Source: Mercurialis annua
Taxonomy: Eukaryota > Streptophyta > Magnoliopsida > Malpighiales > Euphorbiaceae
Direction of reading: 5' to 3'
Length of the DNA: 64,000 bases
Assembly: GCF_937616625.2 (NCBI RefSeq)
Contig: NC_065574.1
Span: 3,844,001 to 3,908,000, forward strand
A model generated the notes under the pieces. It was not told the origin of the DNA. It saw only the letters and a program-made list of their open reading frames with translations, and did no database searches. Position numbers and translations under genes: made by a program. Position 1 is the stretch's first letter; each line of letters begins with the position of its first letter. This document shows, in pieces, positions 47,409-58,737 of the stretch.

Positions 47409-50187
47409 ATGGAGAGTCAACATTTATCAATGCTATATGCAGCAGCAAACAAAGGTTGTACACAAACCTTAAACTCCTTAATCCAAACTGATCACTTGAT
47501 TCTTAATAAAATCTCACTCTCGTCTTTCGCGGAAACTCCGTTGCACGTATCCTCTCTACTCGGCCATCTTGATTTCACCGTAGCTGTTCTTGAAAAATGC
47601 CCGGGAATGGCTACGAAGCTCGATTCTCTTCGACGCTCTCCTCTTCACTTAGCTTCTGCAGAAGGCCATACTGATGTTGTTAAAGCTTTGTTGTCTGTAA
47701 ACAGAAGTGTTTGTTTGGGTTATGATGAAGAAGGTAGGATTCCTCTCCACTTGGCTGCCATGAGAGGCAATCTTGAAGCTGTACGAGAGTTGGTTAGGTC
47801 TTATCCTGAGTCGATTTTTCATGAGTTGCTTGAGGCTGAAGATACAGTTCTACACTTGTGTGTGAAATATAACCAATTGGATGCTTTGAAACTGTTGATG
47901 GAAATGGTGGATGATGATGAGTTTATCCTTAAAGCTAATCGAGATGGGAATACTGTCTTGCATTTAGCTGCCATGCTCAAGCGATTAAAGGTACAATCTT
48001 TGCCCAATATCACTATAATTATTTGAGTAAAGGGTCAACTCGGTTCTTCAACTTGAGAGTTTGACTCATGATGAATAACTTACTTTCAAACATTTCAATC
48101 AATTTAAAGAACTCTATTCTTTATTTTTAGGTCATTTAAGAACAATATGAATTAGTTCAAGAATGATTTAATTTTGTTCCTAATTAACCTAAAAATAGAG
48201 AATATTCTTTTTAATTGACCTTAATTATTCAAAATACTGAAAGTGCGTTATATGACCGTGTGAAAAATCGGAACCAAATTGACGCTTTACTCATGATTTT
48301 TTGATCAATCATTTTGTAGTCGATCTTTATCACATAAAACCAAAACAGAACGGTTGGTTGAAGCGGGTTAATCGGAAACATGTTAAGTATTTGATGTAGT
48401 TAGATACTAAAACTCAAAAATGAAAAATCGGTTGAAAACCGGATGATCCCGGCTTATTCAGTAAACCGGACAAACCCGATTTTAAATAATAACTCTAACT
48501 TAATCATACAATGATATAATAACTCATTTACTCTCTTTTTGTAATCTACTCTTTCACGATCTTCTTTTGTATAGTCCACTCTTCAATAACTCCCTCAATA
48601 AATAATGAGCAAGAAATTTAATTCATGTTCGTCAATTGTCAATTTTTATCTTTATATGTTTCATTCATTGCACACATTTAAACAATGTACATATATAATT
48701 GAACATAACAAAGTGTGGTATATAGTTAATTTTTATATAAATTTATCAACTGTTTTCTTTATAATTTTTATTTAATCATTATTAAAATTTAAAAACTCAA
48801 GTAAGATCTGTTGGGCCTATCGAATCATAAATTCCTCATAAACCGATTTAATTTTCAGTCCGGTTTTAAGAACATTAATAATTACAGCTCTGTGATTATT
48901 TGTCTGGATAGCATGTAAACTCTATATTATATTTCAAATGGATAACTAAACTATAATTTCAAATCAAAGTAATTTAATTTTATTTTTTTCAAATTAAGTT
49001 GACGTGAGAAACTTATTGAAGAGTTTTCTACTTTTCTTAGAATATACCGTCACATCATTGGGTCAAATTTTAGAACTTAGAAAACTCTTAAATGACATAA
49101 CAACTAATGTTGCATTATACTAAGAAAGTAATTCAATAATACTAGAGCAACTAATATGTTGAATTATGGTAAATGATAAAAATGTTAGAGTAATTTGCTC
49201 TAGTATTAATGGATAAATATTGAATTACTTTCACTTAAAACAAAAATTTAAAATAAACTACTAGAAGATACAAATTGAATTTTATATACTAATTCCAAAT
49301 ATACATGGAATTTTTTTTAGAACACAATAGTATCTAACCCTATAATTCGTGATGTGCTTTATTTTCAGATGATAAAGTACCTGATTTCTTTACCTCAAGT
49401 AAAAGAAAACATGAATTCCTTCAACAGAATGGGATTAACAGCCTTGGATCTGCTACAACAATGTTTCAGGGACTTTAAAAGTCTCGACATTCTACGAGAA
49501 GCCGGTGCTAAAAGAGCAGTAGATGTCAAGCTAAATCGCAATCTTGCAACAACTACAATCGAACAACCAACACTGTCTGTTCCCATACATACCCCGTCGA
49601 AACAAATATCATGGTTTCAGAAATGCATGAAATACATACAATACAACATACAAGAAACACGAGGCGCACTGATGATCGTAGCAACTGTGATATCAACCAT
49701 GACTTTCGAAGCTGCACTGAACCCACCCGGCGGTGTTTGGCAACAAACTTTCGCAAATTCCGAAGGTGGTCCGGTTTGTTCCGAAACAAACATCTGCGAA
49801 GCGGGAACTTCTGTATTAGCTTATTCATACCCGAGCGCATACGCTTATTTCATGCTATGGAATGGTATTGCTTTTTTTGCGTCACTATGCGTCGTGGCTT
49901 TGGTGGTAAGTGGATTTCCTCTGAGGAATAAATTGTGTGTGTGGCTTCTAGCGCAAGCAATAGGTATCACGTTGATTTTTCACGCTGAGAGCTATATTAT
50001 GGGTGCACTTCTGGTTACCCCCTTCAAATTAAGATCGGAAGCGTTAAATGTGGATAGGATCATGTTTTGGACTTTGGTTGGGGTGATTATTTTTGCTAGC
50101 GTTATTGATTTTTTCCGGTTTCTTATCTGGACGGTGAAAAAGGTTCGGAGAGGTTGGTGTAAGGTTAAAAGTTACTACGGAAATTGA
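47409..50187 (+). CDS. ANK-PGG membrane protein, BDA1-like (locus H)
   Basis: Exons 47409-47990 and 49369-50187 join to 466 residues. Exon 1 has the ankyrin repeats (TPLHVSSLLGHLDF, SPLHLASAEGHTDV, IPLHLAAMRGNLEA, TVLHLCVKYNQLDA). Exon 2 follows TATTTTCAG and carries the PGG domain (NPPGGVWQQTFANSEGG) with four membrane segments, ending KVKSYYGN. The C-terminus and 3' flank group it with C and E. No lesion is seen. It is the last copy on this strand, with the longest intron (1,378 bases), which holds a MITE near its start. Membrane location and a defence-related role are family inferences. Confidence 0.9.
48026..48293. mobile_element. MITE in the intron of locus H
   Basis: Both ends read GAGTAAAG(G/C)GTCAA inward, and CACTTTCAGTATTTTGAATAA of the right arm matches TACTTTCAAACATTTCAATCAA of the left. 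The target duplication is unclear. Confidence 0.65.
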
Positions 50188-51798
50188 ATTATAGGCTTTT
50201 ATAAAACAATTATCATTGTTCGATTTCTTATATATATTAGTAACTGAACTTTTATTTTTATAATCAATGGAGGTTATTGTTTGTATATATATATAACAAT
50301 TCATGTCAATAATCACTAATACGACTACGAAAAAGTTGAGCAACGATGTGATTTTCTATAGTCAAATAAGCGATTGTTACTCATTAATATAACAATAAAA
50401 GTTCAATATCAAAATATTATGAATTGAACATGGTAACTGTTTTACTATTTATTATCTCAGTGAATTATAATTCTTTAAATGATAATAGTAATATTTTATA
50501 TTAATATGTAATATAATTTTTTAGGAAGATGTTAAAATATAAAAAAGGATTTATTTGTTATATTTTTAATTTTTATATTAAGGTTTTAGTATAATGTTTT
50601 TCAAATATTACTATTTCTATAGATGTTTCTAATTTATTGATTTCAGTTAAAATATACTTGTATTTTAAATCATAAAACCCCACCGATTGTTGAAGAGGCG
50701 GTCGTTGTACGGACATTCAGCAAGAGTTACTATCCAGTGTGGAGGGTCTCCAACATGTGGACATATACAGTCAAGTAGAACCTTGACATGTTGCACTTTA
50801 ATTCTTCTGGAGTATTCGATTCAATGCTTTTGTAGTATTTTTACACAACTCCCTTTTTATATAAAATTTAATTTAATTATTAATTTTTTTCATATAATCT
50901 TCATGTTGATTTTATTTTTAAATTTTTATGTTTTTTACAATAAACATCTTAGGTAGTACTTTTAAATTTTTGTTAGATAGAGATGAATTAATTTTAGTTA
51001 AATATATATTAAATAAATTATGTTATTTACATATATAAAAACATAATAAAATAGTGGACATATACATTTATTTAATTACGAGCACGTTACAGGACAGTGT
51101 GAAATATGTAAAATAACATTAGTTATAATAAACAAAATACTATTTCCTCCGTTTATATTAACCCACTTTGTCATACTATGTGGTATGTTTTTATTTATTC
51201 AATTTCAATCAGGTGGTATACTGGATTAAAATAAATGAGTAGAATAACATTACTCGAATAAAAAAGAGAATTAAATTTTAATTTTTGAATTAAAATACAA
51301 TACCTTGATTGTTTAAAAATATATTTTAATATGACTATATTTATTTAGTATATTATTGTTTTAAGTTAATTACAGTAAAATATTTTGATATTTTTATTCC
51401 AGTTCAGTAGACTGTAGTTAATCATGTGCTTATCCTCTAATTAATCATTAAAATAATAAGTTGATTTGTCCATACTCTATTGGATAAAAACGAAATAGCA
51501 CCTGATTGGCTCCACAAACCAAAGAAAAGAGTGCCCTCCCACACCAAATACAACCTCAACTTGTTCAATGGATAGGGATCACACGTCAGCTAACATGCTC
51601 TCGGTGAACAAACAACAAATATTACCATACACTACACCACACCTACATCCCAGAATCTCCACCCTCCATTTCCTCCCCCATCCACAAACCCTAAATCCAA
51701 TTGCTAAAACCTCACAATCCCACACACCAACTCTAAAAACAAACACACACAATCCCGCAACATCCCACTCCAAAACAAATCCCCTAACTGATGACCGC
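50188..51798. other. Intergenic between locus H and the carrier gene
   Basis: 50205-50300 is the C-type 3' flank of the ANK-PGG gene. The remaining 1.5 kb is very AT-rich and shows no gene. From about 51500 the composition turns C-rich (ACACCACACC, CCTCCATTTCCTCC), as is common in plant promoters. Open frames there on both strands are composition effects. Confidence 0.6.
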
Positions 51799-51882
51799 CA
51801 CGTGTCCATAATTTCCTGATTTTCAGCAGTTTATCCTCTCACAAATATTTTCACCTAAAAACAGCTCCTCTAAGTATAAATA
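51799..51882 (+). promoter_or_regulatory. Carrier gene core promoter: G-box/ABRE and TATA box
   Basis: CACGTG lies at 51799-51804 within GCCACGTGTC, a G-box/ABRE-type word bound by plant bZIP and bHLH factors. TATAAATA is at 51875-51882. Transcription would then start near 51905-51915, about 265 bases before the chosen ATG. All of this is inferred from motifs. Confidence 0.5.
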
Positions 51883-51964
51883 TTTTTAAAGATTTTAGAT
51901 TACAATCTTTAAAGATTATACACCGATCCAAATTTTCCGGTTAGTCGCCGATTAACCGGCGACC

Positions 51965-52024
51965 ATGGTTCAGTCTCTGGTTAAACCAATCAAGAAACGT
52001 AGCCGTAATCATCATCAATGTTAG
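51965..52024 (+). CDS. Upstream ORF of the carrier gene, 19 residues
   Basis: ATG at 51965 has a near-ideal context (GACCATGG). The frame encodes MVQSLVKPIKKRSRNHHQC and stops at 52022-52024, about 150 bases before the main ATG. If the leader starts near 51910, ribosomes would meet this ORF first and it could dampen translation. It resembles no protein I know. Its translation is not shown. Confidence 0.4.
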   Translation: MVQSLVKPIKKRSRNHHQC

Positions 52025-52176
52025 ATCCGTTGATTCTGTTCCGTCTCCGATCCAAAACCTGGTTCAACCGAAGAAAAAAGAAACTCACAAGGAATATTTG
52101 ATTTTATGTGTGTTTTTTGGATTTTAAATTTTGTGTGTACAAATTAGGGTTTGTGAATATTGGGAAAGTGGAAAAA

Positions 52177-53268
52177 ATGAGCATGAGCGCGGCGGCGGAG
52201 GATGAAACAGAGCAGGAGATTCATATTCCAGCTGAAATAGACTGGGAAATGCTCGATAAATCGAAGTTTTTCATCCTCGGCGCCGCGCTTTTTTCGGGCG
52301 TATCGGCTACTCTTTATCCCATTGTTGTATTAAAAACTAGGCAACAAGTGTCGAATTCGCAACTTTCGTGTTTAAAGATTGGTTACGGGTTGCTTAAGCA
52401 TGAGGGTTTTCGAGGTTTATATAGAGGGTTTGGTACTTCTTTAACGGGTACTGTTCCGGCTAGGGCTTTATACATGGCTGCTCTTGAGGTTACCAAGAGT
52501 AATGTGGGTACTGCTACTGTTCGGTTAGGTTTTCCGGAGGCGACTGCTGCTGCTACTGCTAATGCGGTGGCGGGATTGAGTGCTGCTATGGCTGCTCAGC
52601 TTGTTTGGACTCCTATTGATGTTGTGAGTCAGAGACTTATGGTTCAAGGAGGTAATGGTAAATTAGGGTACGGGAGTGCATCATCAATGTGTAAATATTC
52701 GAATGGGATTGATGCGTTTAGGAAAATTGTTAGAACTGATGGGTTTAGAGGATTATATAGAGGTTTTGGGATATCTATATTGACTTATGCACCTTCCAAT
52801 GCGGTTTGGTGGGCTTCTTACTCTGTTGCGCAGCGAATGGTTTGGGGCGGTATTGGGTGTTGCTATAGTAGTAAGACGTTTGGTGATGGGAACGGGAATG
52901 GAAATGGGAATGGAAACGAGAATGTTGGTGGGATTAGTGGTAACAATGTGGTGAGACCGGATCCGAAAACTGTAATGGCAGTTCAGGGAGTCAGTGCAGC
53001 AATGGCAGGTGGTGTTTCAGCTTTAATTACAATGCCACTTGATACAATTAAGACGAGAATGCAGGTTTTAGACGGGGAGGAAAACGGAAGGCGTGGACCG
53101 ACTATCGGACAGACTGTTAGAAATCTTGTTAAGGAAGGTGGTTGGACGGCTTGCTATAGAGGATTAGGACCAAGGTGGGCTTCAATGTCTATGTCTGCAA
53201 CAACAATGATCACTACTTACGAGTTTCTTAAACGTCTCTCGACCAAGAACCAAGAAGTTCTGCATTGA
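52177..53268 (+). CDS. Mitochondrial carrier, SLC25A44-like
   Basis: A single-exon gene of 363 residues with the threefold mitochondrial carrier (SLC25) fold. Repeat 1 starts DWEMLDKSKFFILGAALFSG and has the signature YPIVVLKTRQQ. Repeat 2 has TPIDVVSQRLM. Repeat 3 has MPLDTIKTRMQ. Each is followed by the G-[YL]-RG motif (GLYRGFG, GLYRGFG, ACYRGLG). The opening DWEMLDKSKF is characteristic of the SLC25A44-like group, whose mammalian member moves branched-chain amino acids into mitochondria. The plant substrate is unknown to me. I chose the ATG at 52177 (AAAAAATGAGC), because the in-frame ATG at 52108 adds 23 residues unlike the family. A Gly-Asn repeat, roughly (GNGN)n, sits between repeats 2 and 3. 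Confidence 0.92.
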   Translation: MSMSAAAEDETEQEIHIPAEIDWEMLDKSKFFILGAALFSGVSATLYPIVVLKTRQQVSNSQLSCLKIGYGLLKHEGFRGLYRGFGTSLTGTVPARALYMAALEVTKSNVGTATVRLGFPEATAAATANAVAGLSAAMAAQLVWTPIDVVSQRLMVQGGNGKLGYGSASSMCKYSNGIDAFRKIVRTDGFRGLYRGFGISILTYAPSNAVWWASYSVAQRMVWGGIGCCYSSKTFGDGNGNGNGNGNENVGGISGNNVVRPDPKTVMAVQGVSAAMAGGVSALITMPLDTIKTRMQVLDGEENGRRGPTIGQTVRNLVKEGGWTACYRGLGPRWASMSMSATTMITTYEFLKRLSTKNQEVLH

Positions 53269-53829
53269 TAAAGAAGTTATCAAGGTTTTTTTTTGCTCTC
53301 TTGTAGCTTTGTCTAAATGCTGTCCAAATTTCACTGTGTTTTTGCTCTTTGTTTACCTTTTTGCCTGTCTAAGAATGAAAAATGATCATTGTAAATGCTT
53401 GCAAGCTCTTTACCATGTATATAAACATAAAAGTTTTGTTCTTTCTCTTGCTTCTTAGTAATGTGACATTTTCTAACCATCTGATTTGTGTCTGGCATGA
53501 AGTTTAAGGATGTAATTATGCTCATGATTCCTATGATTTAAATTGTATTATCGAAATTTTGTGTTTTTGCTTGTGATGTAACTCAAAGATGTCAATTTAG
53601 GAGGTTAAATCATGATTTCTTACTAATTGTTTGCATTTTAAGTTGTGAGTGGAAGATGTCCGCCATTGATGTATGCTGGCACTCACTCAAGAGTCTGAAA
53701 CTAATTGAAATACAGTTTCTTATTAGGCATTATGGACAGGAGACTAAATTAACTTAGGAATTATGAAGGTTACATTCACATGTTTTCAAGTGATTTTTGA
53801 ATAGATTTGTGCCACCATTACCTAAAGGC
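53269..53829 (+). other. 3' flank of the carrier gene
   Basis: The first 150-250 bases are T-rich with an AATGAAAAATG stretch and a long TTTTTTTT run, consistent with a 3' UTR. No other feature was recognised. Confidence 0.55.
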
Positions 53830-54033
53830 CATGTTTGGTTCATGGAATGGAATAGCATGGAATGGAATAACTATTCCATGAGGAATGGAATAGCTATTCT
53901 TTACTTTTTGAGAGGAGTAGTTATTCCACAAAATCATGGAATAGCAATTTCATGGAGTTACTATTCCATGAACTAAAGTGAGGAATACGGAATAGCTATT
54001 CTATTCCGGCCTATTCCATGAACCAAACATGGC
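53830..54033. mobile_element. Palindromic MITE with CCATGTTTGG ends
   Basis: The element starts CCATGTTTGGTTCATGGAAT and ends with the inverse (CCATGAACCAAACATGG). Its interior is a set of inverted TATTCCATG / CATGGAATA words. The target duplication is not clear. Confidence 0.85.
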
Positions 54034-54642
54034 AAAAAAGTAAAGGGTTTTTTAAGTCTTTAGTCTCAAATTTGGGTTTGTGCCAAGTCTCTTTTCCATG
54101 CTTTATATCTATTGATGAGGCAATTAGTTGCTATCATCTAATTAATTTATGTTTATTTTTCTGTTAATTAGTAAGTTGTAAGCAATCCTTAAAGTCCACA
54201 TACCAAGGAATTATAAACAGAAAAGAATAATTATGGTTTAGCCCTACCCATTTAATTTTTTTATTACTTGTGATTTGAAAAAGGAGATATGTAGATTGGA
54301 TAGATTTTAGATAATATTATATAGGTCATGTAGTGGGTAATGATAAGATTTTTTAATCTCTATAAAACCTCAATATGGTTGGATCTTTATAGAATCTTCA
54401 ATTTGTTTGTATAATAATACACATTTTAGAAGTGAAATGAGAACGAAAATTCAACTCAAATTTGTCGGTTTGGTTTGGTTTTTGCACACCTACATATGTC
54501 TCAGGAAAAAAAAAATCAAGAGCAAGACTTGTTTTATTTTTCAAGAAAAAATACAACAATTGTTGACAATTGCAGATAAGAATTATTCAACTGTAAAATA
54601 TATACATACATGTATGCTCATAGCCTATTATGAACATATTGA
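54034..54642. other. Intergenic, 3' side of the minus-strand gene J
   Basis: AT-rich with no second gene. The last part is expected to contain the 3' UTR of gene J, read on the minus strand. Confidence 0.6.
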
Positions 54643-57600
54643 TTATAATCTGAAACAAGAAACTATTACATGGACTAAACTAACAAACATTTTCTTGATG
54701 AAATAAATCAAAAACTTAAATATATAAAACGCAACCAGAACGACAAGAAACACAATCCAAAACCATGTGTAGGCAGCAATAAGATGATCAACCGCTTTAT
54801 CATGAGGCGCTTTCATTGCTGCAAGCGTGACTACGTAAGTAGCTGATGTAAAAAACAATGTTATACTCATACCCATCAGCAAAATCCACATATAAACCTT
54901 TTTCTTGAGAGGAATCCCACTGACTAGTATAATAATTGTTGCTAATGATGCACAAAAGGATATTGTGTTGTTGAGGATAAATTGATGGTGCCTTGCTTCA
55001 TTAGTATAAGCTAATTTTGAAGTCCCTGCTTTGCATTCTTTATTGTCTGATTCCCATACTCCACCTGGTGGATTTATGGCTGCTTGGAATGCCATTCCTG
55101 CTATTACTGTTGCTACCACCATCAGATTTCCTCTGCTCTTTTCTAGCCAATCTCCACCATTTTCTGAGTTATTTGAATCTTGTTGTGATGGGTAGTCTTT
55201 CAAATTTGTTGGGTGTTCTTTGAAGATTGAAGATAATGTATTAGCTTCCACTTTTATTTTAGGTACTGAAAGCAAGTACTTGATTGTCTGCAAAAATGGA
55301 CAATTACTTTGTCTTCATTAGTGTTTTAAAAATTATACGAGTGTGGCCATCACTTCACGATTCAACCAGTTTAATTTCCGGTTCAACCAATTAAATAATA
55401 CTACATATATTAAAATAAGTCTATATGCATAAAATTTGAATACATATATAAAATTCTAACTAGAAAATGGATTAGAAACTAGTCAATGAATCACACTATA
55501 ACTATTACATATAAGACCATACAAATTTTACTCTTTAACTAGTTCAATGTTTCTGCTCTTATGGGTTTTTTAGTTAAAAGAGATTGAACCATTTTTTTCT
55601 TTTAAGAAGAATTGATCGAACTTGCTTCCAAATTTTGGTCGAATCGATTGAATCGACCAAGCTAACTCTATCTCTCTACATGTGTGTGTGTTCTTAACAT
55701 TTGGGCTGGGTCAACTAGGGGTGTTAAAATGGATCATGACACGATAACACGATTTGCCTAACCCGTAAATTTGGCGAATTTGGGTAGGGGTTTATCAGGT
55801 TCGTGTCGAAAACGTGTCAACCTATTTATGACACGAAATAAATGGATCGTGTGACGGGTTGACGCGCCAACCCATCTAATCCGTCTAACCCGTTTATAAA
55901 TTATATTATTTATTATATTATTGAAATAAAATAGTTTTAATTTTATAAAATTTAAAATAAAATTATTTAACTAATGAAATTTAATTATTTTAATATATAA
56001 ATAAAATTAGTCGCATTGAAATTTTATAATTTGAGTATTAAATGATAAATTTGAAGTTAAAATAATATTTAAATGGTTTAGAAATATTTAGATATTAAGT
56101 GGGTCGTATTAGTCGTGTAATTGTATTAATCGCGTTACACGTTTATCTTAACGTGTTAATCGTGTCGTGTCGTGTCACTCGTTTAAAATTTATGTCGTGT
56201 TAGGGTTGAAGATTTTGACACGATTAGTTAAATGGGTCGTGTTCGTGTTGAACCTAATCGTGTTAACAGAGTGTGTCGACACGACACGAACACGGCCCGC
56301 TAACCCGTTTTGACACTCCTAGGGTCAACTATGCTCTCATTAGAGGTGGCCATGACCGGATTGAACCGTGAACCGCTCCAGTCAAACCTGGTCAAACCCT
56401 GAACAGTGTCTAAACCGGTCTAAACCGGTCTGAAACCGGTGGAAGGTCGGGTTCGGGTCGGTTTAACATTTTTTAGAATTGGAACTGTTGGTTCCGGTTC
56501 CAAACCGGCCATATATTTTTAAAAATATATACTACTATTCTTTTTAAATAATTATTAGTTTATTTTATTTTTATAACAATATATGACTATATTCTCCATA
56601 TGTAAATAATTAATAATCTAAATTCATGGTAAATTCAATGAATTTCTTAATTTAAAGTATAATTGATTATTTAAATTATATTTTATTTTTATTTTTATTT
56701 TAAGTATTCAAATTTAATTTTTATAAAATATATTTTAATTTTTTTCGAATCGGCCAAAACCAGAACTGTGAACTGAAACCGTCCGGTTCCAAACCATTCA
56801 AAGGGCGGTTCAAGTATCTGTTAAATCGTGAACCGACAGTTTCAAATTGGAATCACCGGTTTGTGAGCCGTGGCCACCCCTAGCCCTTATGGTTCAGAAA
56901 GATGTGTCGATGCCATAATGCGAAAGCCGTTTATTTCTTGTCAACGTGGATCATTTAATGATGACCAAGAATGGATCGTTTCTATTATTTTAATAATGAT
57001 TATCTTTTTCTTTCTTGTATTCCTAAATCCACAAAATCAAATCGAATCCCCTAAATTTCCAAACATATCTAAATAAAGTATGAAGTGTTATAAAATAATT
57101 GGCTTAATGTACGGATGAGGTGGTAAACTCGGTCTACCTAAAAATTCTCAAATATTAAACCATCATAACTAATCCATAAAATCCAGAAACTCCAAATTAT
57201 ATTATAATCCATAAACCATTGAAATGAAGATGTACCTCGACTTGTTTCATAATCACAGCCAATTGCAAGACATTGTTTCCATCATTATCCATAGAGTTGA
57301 GAATTTCCCCATCACCATCTTTACCTGAAAACCTCAGCAGCATTTTCAGCGCTTCCAAATGGCTATACTTAACACACAAATGCATAACTGTATCTCCACC
57401 GTTCGTTTTCGCCCGAACCGACTCAGGACAAGCCCCGATCAACCGCTCTATAACCTCGACTCGTCCTCTCATGGCCGCTAAATGAAGCGGAATTCTCCCA
57501 TTTTTATCGGCAACTAAGCACATTCCGGCGTTGATTCGCAATAAAACATCGACAGTCTCCGAATTTCCTTCGGCAGAAGCCAAATGAAGAGGAGACTGTC

Positions 57601-57856
57601 CTTGAGAGTTCAACTCAGCTGCGAGATTCGGCTTCTGATTGAGAAGAGACGTAGCGAAATCGACATGGCCGAGCAAGGAGGATATGTGCAGGGGAGTTTG
57701 AGTGAAGGTGGAGAGTGAAACTCTGTGGAGAATGAGCGGATCTTTTTGCAGTAAAATGTTTAGAGTGGATGTATCAGACTTCATTGATGCTTCGTATAGC
57801 TTCTTCATGTCATCTTCTTCAGACTGCATTGATATTCTACGGTTTTCTCTTTGCAA
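54643..57856 (-). CDS. ANK-PGG membrane protein (locus J), diverged
   Basis: Two exons on the minus strand, 57856-57236 and 55287-54643, join in phase 0 to 421 residues. Exon 1 carries ankyrin repeats (TPLHISSLLGHVDF, SPLHLASAEGNSET, IPLHLAAMRGRVEV, TVMHLCVKYSHLEA). Exon 2 completes the last repeat (TIKYLLSVPKIKVE) and has the PGG domain (KSRGNLMVVATVIAGM, NPPGGVWESDN) with four membrane segments. The intron sits in the same place as in loci A-H, which shows common descent, but the protein is shorter and clearly diverged. The start could also be the second Met (57829, MQSEEDD). The intron of 1,948 bases is filled by two transposons. No lesion is seen. Confidence 0.9.
55718..56323. mobile_element. 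hAT-type MITE in the intron of locus J
   Basis: The ends are AGGGGTGTTAAAA and TTGACACTCCT, typical of hAT MITEs. The 8-bp duplication GTCAACTA flanks it (55710-55717 and 56324-56331). The interior is rich in ACACGA/TCGTGT words arranged as inverted repeats. No protein is encoded. Confidence 0.9.
56341..56883. mobile_element. Second hAT-like MITE in the intron of locus J
   Basis: The ends are TAGAGGTGGCCATG and the inverse of CGTGGCCACCCCTA. Inverted pairs of GGTTC/GAACC and AACCGG words fill the sub-terminal parts. A target duplication could not be confirmed. It lies 9 bases from the duplication of its neighbour. Confidence 0.8.
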
Positions 57857-58015
57857 TTTCTGAATTTGTTACCTATTGCTTCTTATATTTGCAAAAGTCT
57901 TGTGACTTGGTAAAATGGTACGTAGCACGGCAAAATCAAAACAAAAAAAATTAAGTCTAGGGTAGTCCAAAAGTAAAGCTGCCCAGCAATTTACCTCTGT
58001 AATTTTAACCCCTTA

Positions 58016-58737
58016 GAGCATCTCCACTCCATGTTCTATATTTTGTGCTATTTTTAGCACAAAAAGTAGCACAATTCTAAATATAGCATAAATTATTAAA
58101 TTTTTCTCCATTGTAAAATGCTAAATGAAATGCTAAATCTATATTTTTTTTATAGTTAATTTTATTTTAAATTCAATAATCATAAATGTTCAACCAAAAA
58201 TTCAAATATATGATTCCTAAAACCTACATAGATGATTATTAATCAATAAAAACGAATTCTCTTTTCTTTTTTTTTGTAAATCTTGACTAATCAATTTGGC
58301 TAAAATTTAGTCAAAAAGAGCAATCACGGTGATTTTTTTTATCAACAATAAACAATTTATTCCACAAATTTTTAACAGTGGAGCTGAAATATAATGCTTC
58401 AAAAGAAAAAATAGAGCGAGAGGTAAAAGAAGAACGTACAGCACGAAACTTGTAAAAGAATAATGGAGAAAAAATAGGAAAGGTAATTCCTAAACTTTAG
58501 AAAAATACACAAGTAAATAAATTTCACACGTGATTATAATTGTTAATGGCAAATCTGTAAATAATATGGATATATATTAGACTTTAGCATATGCTAAATT
58601 TCCTAACAAATTTGGCACAAGTTTTAGCATATGCTAAATTTAGCACATGAAATAGCACAGCAATGGAGATGTATTTTCTATTTTAAATGTTAAATTATAG
58701 CATTGTGAGGTTGTTTAGCACATGAGTGGAGATGCTC
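58016..58737. mobile_element. Tourist-like (PIF/Harbinger) MITE, 722 bp
   Basis: The ends GAGCATCTCCACT and AGTGGAGATGCTC are perfect inverted repeats. The 3-bp duplication TTA flanks them (58013-58015 and 58738-58740), as expected for PIF/Harbinger elements. TTTAGCATATGCTAAAT-like palindromes occur inside. It lies just upstream of the start of gene J and so could influence its promoter. Confidence 0.9.

Noticed and set aside
51568..51819. Overlapping plus and minus frames of 83 and 76 codons upstream of the carrier
   Set aside because: They are explained by C-rich promoter composition and absence of stop-forming words. No family resemblance.
52108..52176. Earlier in-frame ATG of the carrier gene
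   Set aside because: The extra 23 residues (MCFLDFKF...) are unlike the family N-terminus, while the ATG at 52177 has the better context.
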